Positions 60,452 to 64,000 of a stretch of 64,000 nt of DNA are shown here, in pieces. The translations under genes were made by a program, and so were the position numbers. The DNA comes from Fusicatenibacter_A intestinipullorum. Lineage in GTDB: Bacteria; Bacillota; Negativicutes; Acidaminococcales; Acidaminococcaceae. The number at the start of each line of letters is the position of its first letter. Positions within the stretch are counted from its first letter, which is position 1. The notes under the pieces are model-generated. The model was not told where the DNA came from. It saw only the letters and a program-made list of their open reading frames with translations, and ran no database searches. Location: assembly GCA_019117495.1 (NCBI GenBank), contig DWZP01000027.1:14676-78675 (forward strand). The letters are read 5' to 3'.

Positions 60452-60500
60452 ATATCAGTATCACGGAACAGTTATGCCCTTTTTCAGGAGGAACAGCCAG

Positions 60501-60749
60501 ATGCTGAAGCAATTAACAGAAGCAACTAAACATGTCGTTGGTGTTAAACAAACGGCAAAAGCGGTTGAAAAGGGAACGGCAAAGCTGGTATTTATCGCAG
60601 CCGATGCCGATATCCGCATAAGCCGCCCGCTTTTGGAAAGCTGCGAAGCCGCCGGTGTAAAAGTAATAACCGCGGATTCTATGCACGAACTTGGCAAAGC
60701 ATGCGGCATTCACGTTGGGGCTGCTGCCGCCGCGGTGCTTAAAGACTGA
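60501..60749 (+). CDS. L7Ae/L30e-family ribosomal protein (YbxF-like)
   Basis: An 82-residue L7Ae-family RNA-binding protein (YbxF/RplGB type), which binds kink-turn RNA and is typically found before rpsL in Firmicutes. Seen are VGVKQTAKAVEKGTAKLVFIAADAD and the late GKACGIHVGAAAAAVLKD. I chose the ATG at 60501, nine bases after AGGAGG. It is the first gene after the promoter at 60423. Confidence 0.93.
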   Translation: MLKQLTEATKHVVGVKQTAKAVEKGTAKLVFIAADADIRISRPLLESCEAAGVKVITADSMHELGKACGIHVGAAAAAVLKD

Positions 60750-60753
60750 TAGG

Positions 60754-60779
60754 GACTTCCGCCAGTCGGGAGTTTTTAT
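60754..60779 (+). terminator. Hairpin with T-run between the L7Ae-like gene and rpsL
   Basis: An 8-bp stem with two G-T pairs (60754-60761 with 60767-60774) is followed by TTTTTAT. No strong promoter follows before rpsL, so it is probably a leaky or conditional terminator inside the operon. Confidence 0.5.
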
Positions 60780-60818
60780 AATCATTCAAATCTAATTATT
60801 CGGGAAGGAGGTGCCGAT

Positions 60819-61199
60819 ATGCCTACAATTAACCAATTAGTCCGCAAAGGCAGACAGGTTGCAATTGAAAAATCCACCGCTCCGGCATTGAAAGAATGCC
60901 CTCAGAAACGCGGCGTTTGCACCAGGGTTTATACCACAACCCCTAAAAAACCTAACTCTGCTCTGCGTAAGGTTGCTCGTGTCCGTTTAACCAACGGCAT
61001 CGAAGTTACCGCATATATTCCGGGTATCGGTCACAATCTGCAAGAACACAGCGTTGTTCTTATTAGAGGCGGAAGGGTAAAAGACCTTCCGGGCGTGCGT
61101 TACCATATCATTCGTGGTGCACTTGATACTGCTGGCGTTGCTAACCGCAGCCAGGGCCGTTCCAAATACGGCGCTAAACGTGCTAAAGCAAAAAAATAA
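60819..61199 (+). CDS. rpsL: 30S ribosomal protein S12
   Basis: Decoding-centre protein of the small subunit, 126 residues. MPTINQLVRKGR opens it and TTTPKKPNSALRK carries the lysines where streptomycin-resistance changes occur; both (K43, K44) are wild type. GEVTAYIPGIGHNLQEHS-like segment is present as VTAYIPGIGHNLQEHS. GGAGGTG precedes the ATG. Confidence 0.99.
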   Translation: MPTINQLVRKGRQVAIEKSTAPALKECPQKRGVCTRVYTTTPKKPNSALRKVARVRLTNGIEVTAYIPGIGHNLQEHSVVLIRGGRVKDLPGVRYHIIRGALDTAGVANRSQGRSKYGAKRAKAKK

Positions 61200-61242
61200 G
61201 CAGTATTAACTGATTTCACGAAATGATTAAGGAGGGAAACAC

Positions 61243-61713
61243 ATGCCTAGAAAAGGCCCTGTTACTAAAAGAGACGTACTGCCGGATCCGGTGTATGGCT
61301 CCAAATTATTAACCAGATTCATCAACAAAATCATGCTTGATGGCAAAAAAGGCGTTGCAGAACGCATTGTATATGATGCTTTTGATCTTGTCCGCGCTAA
61401 AACCGGTAAAGATCCCCTTGAAGTATTTGATGCGGCTATGAAAAATGTTATGCCGCTCCTCGAAGTACGTGCCCGCCGCGTAGGTGGTGCAAACTACCAG
61501 GTTCCGGTAGAAGTACGTGCTGACCGCAAAACCACTCTTGGTATCCGCTGGCTGGTAAACTACTCCCGCCTGCGTGGTGAAAGAACCATGTGCGAACGCG
61601 TTGCCGGCGAAATTATGGATGCCGCCAACGGTACCGGCGCTGCTGTTAAAAAACGCGAAGATACCCATAAGATGGCTGAAGCAAACAAAGCGTTTGCTCA
61701 TTACCGCTGGTAA
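61243..61713 (+). CDS. rpsG: 30S ribosomal protein S7
   Basis: Primary 16S rRNA-binding protein of the 30S head, 156 residues. MPRKGPVTKRDVLPDPVYGS at the start, VRARRVGGANYQVPVEVR in the middle and AEANKAFAHYRW at the end are typical. GGAGGG precedes the ATG. It lies between rpsL and fusA in the usual str order. Confidence 0.99.
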   Translation: MPRKGPVTKRDVLPDPVYGSKLLTRFINKIMLDGKKGVAERIVYDAFDLVRAKTGKDPLEVFDAAMKNVMPLLEVRARRVGGANYQVPVEVRADRKTTLGIRWLVNYSRLRGERTMCERVAGEIMDAANGTGAAVKKREDTHKMAEANKAFAHYRW

Positions 61714-61755
61714 TTTAACCAGAACCCTGATTTTTATTAGAGGGAGGACGAAAAA

Positions 61756-63840
61756 GTGGGCAGAGAATTTCCACTTGAGAAAACAAGAAATATCGGTATC
61801 ATGGCTCACATCGATGCCGGTAAAACCACCACGACCGAACGTATTCTGTTCTATACCGGCCGCGTTCATAAAATCGGCGAAACCCATGAAGGCGCTGCTA
61901 CCATGGACTGGATGGAACAGGAAAAAGAACGTGGTATTACCATTACTTCGGCTGCTACAACCTGCCACTGGAAAGGCCACCGTATCAACATCATTGATAC
62001 CCCGGGCCACGTTGACTTCACTGTAGAAGTTGAACGTTCTCTGCGTGTCCTTGACGGCTCTGTTGCAGTTTTCTGTGCCAAAGGCGGCGTTGAACCTCAG
62101 TCTGAAACCGTATGGCGCCAGGCTGATAAATACAGCGTACCTCGTATGGCTTATGTAAACAAAATGGATATTACAGGCGCGAACTTCTACAACGTAGTTC
62201 AAATGATGAAAGACCGCCTTGGTGCTAATGCGGTACCTATCCAGCTTCCTATCGGCTATGAAGATACTTTCGAAGGCATGGTTGACCTTATTAAAATGAA
62301 AGCTATCGTTTATAGCGATAAACTCGGCAAAGACGAAGAATTCGTTGAAATTCCGGAAGATATGAAGGAAAAAGCCGAAGAATACCGTCAGGCTCTTATC
62401 GAAGCAGTTGCTGAAAGCGATGACGACCTGATGATGAAATATCTTGAAGGCGAAGAACTCACCGAAGAAGAAATCATGACAGGCATCCGCAAACAAACCA
62501 TTGCCTGCAAAATGACTCCGGTTTGCTGTGGTTCTTCTTATAAAAACAAAGGCGTTCAGCCTTTGCTTGATGCAATTGTTGCATTCATGCCGGCTCCTAC
62601 CGACATTCCTCACATCAAAGGCGTTAACCCGGAAACCGGTGAAGAAGATGAACGCCCGTCCAGTGATGAAGAACCGTTTGCAGCTCTCGCATTCAAAATC
62701 ATGACTGACCCGTATGTAGGTAAACTCGCATTCTTCCGCGTATATTCCGGTACTCTTGAATCCGGTTCCTATGTATATAACTCCACTAAGGGCAAACGCG
62801 AACGTATCGGCCGTATCCTGCAAATGCATGCTAACCACCGTCAGGAAATCGAAAAGGTTTACGCGGGTGATATCGCAGCAGCAGTTGGCCTTAAAGATAC
62901 CACTACCGGCGACACCCTCTGCGATGAAAAAGCTCCTATCATTCTCGAATCCATGGTATTCCCGGATCCTGTTATTTCCGTAGCAGTTGAACCGAAAACC
63001 AAGGCTGACCAGGAAAAAATGGGCATTGCTTTGCAGAAACTCGCTGAAGAAGATCCGACCTTCCGCGTACGTACCGACCCTGAAACCGCTCAGACCATTA
63101 TCTCCGGCATGGGCGAGCTTCACCTCGATATTATCGTTGACCGTCTGCTCCGTGAATTCCACGTTGGCTGCAGCGTAGGTAACCCGCAGGTTGCTTACCG
63201 TGAAACCATCCGCAAATCCGTTAAGGCTGAAGGCAAATTCGTTCGTCAGTCCGGCGGTAAAGGCCAGTATGGTCACTGCTGGTTGGAACTCACTCCGCTG
63301 GAAGCCGGCGAAGGCTTCAAATTCGACAACAAAGTTGTCGGCGGTGCTATTCCGAAAGAATACATCGGGCCTGTTGAAGCAGGTGTTAAAGAAGCTATGG
63401 AAAACGGCGTAGTTGCCGGTTATCCGATGGTAGACGTTGGCGTAACTGTTTACGACGGCTCTTACCATGAAGTTGACTCCTCTGAAATGGCATTTAAGAT
63501 TGCCGGTTCTATGGGCTTCCGTGCTGGTGCACTGAAAGCTGACCCGGTTATTCTTGAACCTTACATGAAAGTAGAAGTTACTGTTCCTGAAGAATACATG
63601 GGCGACGTTATCGGCGACCTGAACTCCCGCCGCGGCCGCATTAACAGCATGGAAGCACGCAATGGTGCCCAGGTTATTGATGCATTCGTTCCGCTGTCTG
63701 AAATGTTCGGTTACGCTACCGACCTGCGTTCCAAAACTCAGGGTCGCGGCAACTACTCCATGGAAGTTGACCATTACGAAGAAGTTCCGAGAAATATTGC
63801 CGAAGCAATTATTGCTAAAAACAAAGGCACCCAGGCCTAA
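61756..63840 (+). CDS. fusA: Elongation factor G
   Basis: GTPase that moves the ribosome along mRNA. G1 is AHIDAGKTT, the switch I region includes RGITITSAATT, G3 is DTPGHVDFT, G4 is NKMD. Domains II-V follow to a total of 694 residues; GRGNYSMEVDHYEEVP closes domain V. GTG start with GGGAGGA upstream. Codon use is strongly biased to C-ending and selected codons, as expected for a highly expressed gene, which also produces a long antisense open frame that is not a gene. Confidence 0.99.
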   Translation: MGREFPLEKTRNIGIMAHIDAGKTTTTERILFYTGRVHKIGETHEGAATMDWMEQEKERGITITSAATTCHWKGHRINIIDTPGHVDFTVEVERSLRVLDGSVAVFCAKGGVEPQSETVWRQADKYSVPRMAYVNKMDITGANFYNVVQMMKDRLGANAVPIQLPIGYEDTFEGMVDLIKMKAIVYSDKLGKDEEFVEIPEDMKEKAEEYRQALIEAVAESDDDLMMKYLEGEELTEEEIMTGIRKQTIACKMTPVCCGSSYKNKGVQPLLDAIVAFMPAPTDIPHIKGVNPETGEEDERPSSDEEPFAALAFKIMTDPYVGKLAFFRVYSGTLESGSYVYNSTKGKRERIGRILQMHANHRQEIEKVYAGDIAAAVGLKDTTTGDTLCDEKAPIILESMVFPDPVISVAVEPKTKADQEKMGIALQKLAEEDPTFRVRTDPETAQTIISGMGELHLDIIVDRLLREFHVGCSVGNPQVAYRETIRKSVKAEGKFVRQSGGKGQYGHCWLELTPLEAGEGFKFDNKVVGGAIPKEYIGPVEAGVKEAMENGVVAGYPMVDVGVTVYDGSYHEVDSSEMAFKIAGSMGFRAGALKADPVILEPYMKVEVTVPEEYMGDVIGDLNSRRGRINSMEARNGAQVIDAFVPLSEMFGYATDLRSKTQGRGNYSMEVDHYEEVPRNIAEAIIAKNKGTQA

Positions 63841-63870
63841 GAAATTACCTGTTTAAGGAGGATACAATAA

Positions 63871-64000
63871 ATGGCAAAGCAAAAATATGAAAGAACAAAA
63901 CCCCATGTTAACATTGGTACCATCGGTCACGTTGACCATGGCAAAACAACCCTGACCGCAGCTATTACCAAAGTTCTTGCAGAACGCGGCGGCGCAGAAT
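63871..64000 (+). CDS. tuf: Elongation factor Tu, N-terminal part
   Basis: The first 43 residues of EF-Tu before the window ends: MAKQKYERTKPHVNIGTIGH, then the GTP-binding loop GHVDHGKTTLTAAI. AAGGAGG precedes the ATG. It follows fusA after 30 bases, as in other str operons. Confidence 0.98.
   Translation, partial: MAKQKYERTKPHVNIGTIGHVDHGKTTLTAAITKVLAERGGAE

Noticed and set aside
61309..63774. An 821-codon open frame antisense to rpsG and fusA
   Set aside because: It mirrors the highly biased codon use of rpsG and fusA, has no ribosome site and no recognisable domain. The sense genes are certain.
1..64000. Insertion sequences, prophage genes, rRNA operons, CRISPR-Cas
   Set aside because: No transposase, integrase, phage structural protein, rRNA segment or direct-repeat array was recognised on either strand.

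Overview
The window reads as a stretch of chromosome from a diderm Firmicute of the class Negativicutes, most likely an Acidaminococcaceae member such as Phascolarctobacterium. This is inferred from gene content and protein style, not from an rRNA gene. Pointers are FapR-controlled type II fatty acid synthesis in Firmicutes gene order, an L7Ae-type protein ahead of rpsL-rpsG-fusA-tuf, YceD-RpmF, a minimal SufC-SufB pair, carboxynorspermidine decarboxylase, and competence genes of the ComEA/ComEC/ComF/ComG kind. Coding density is high, genes lie on both strands, and there are three tRNA genes. I see no rRNA, insertion sequence, prophage or CRISPR array.

Layout. 1-5760: end of nspC, a possible small RNA, lgt (minus), sufC-sufB, and a DASS-family anion transporter behind a short leader with a terminator. 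5763-10299: a self-inhibited Fic protein (minus) and a six-gene comG-like pseudopilus operon without its ATPase. 10366-17743: metallophosphoesterase, leuS, comEA-comEC, holA. 17744-23633: glutamine synthetase behind a terminator-bearing leader, yajQ, adenine deaminase, and a GltD-like oxidoreductase (minus). 23855-26979: an M20 amidohydrolase with a two-part membrane protein (DUF3100 plus partner), then an orphan gene. 27034-31447: ABC-F ATPase, YhcH-family protein, tRNA-Asn/Glu/Val, UPF0173 hydrolase, secreted glucosaminidase. 31452-35926: trmL-queD-folE2-folP-folK-pepT. 36084-38283: redox genes with one broken flavoprotein gene. 38387-45154: exported pentapeptide-repeat protein, HAD phosphatase, a SpeD homologue lacking its pyruvoyl serine, recD2, comF, DUF4127. 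45216-50396: rsmD, coaD, a coiled-coil protein, tmcAL, ackA, yceD, rpmF. 50590-58205: fapR-plsX-fabH-fabD-fabG-acpP-fabK-fabF-rnc. 58268-64000: SMR pump, radical SAM protein, deoxyinosine glycosylase, then L7Ae-rpsL-rpsG-fusA-tuf (tuf cut by the window edge).

How the parts work together. The fab operon is a nearly complete acyl-ACP elongation set with its own malonyl-CoA sensor and a candidate operator at the promoter. Competence functions are spread over three loci: a pseudopilus at 6.5-10.3 kb, the DNA receptor and channel at 13.8-16.7 kb, and ComF at 42.7 kb. The folate genes are overlapping and translationally coupled, with QueD in the place where FolB might be expected.

Most worth checking: (i) two short attenuator-like leaders, before the DASS transporter and before glutamine synthetase, share one design: a promoter, then a hairpin within a few bases of the start with an A1/G4 six-base loop, overlapping the 5' arm of an intrinsic terminator; (ii) the SpeD homologue in which the maturation serine is glycine; (iii) the hydrolase plus DUF3100 two-part membrane operon; (iv) a three-hairpin RNA candidate between nspC and lgt.
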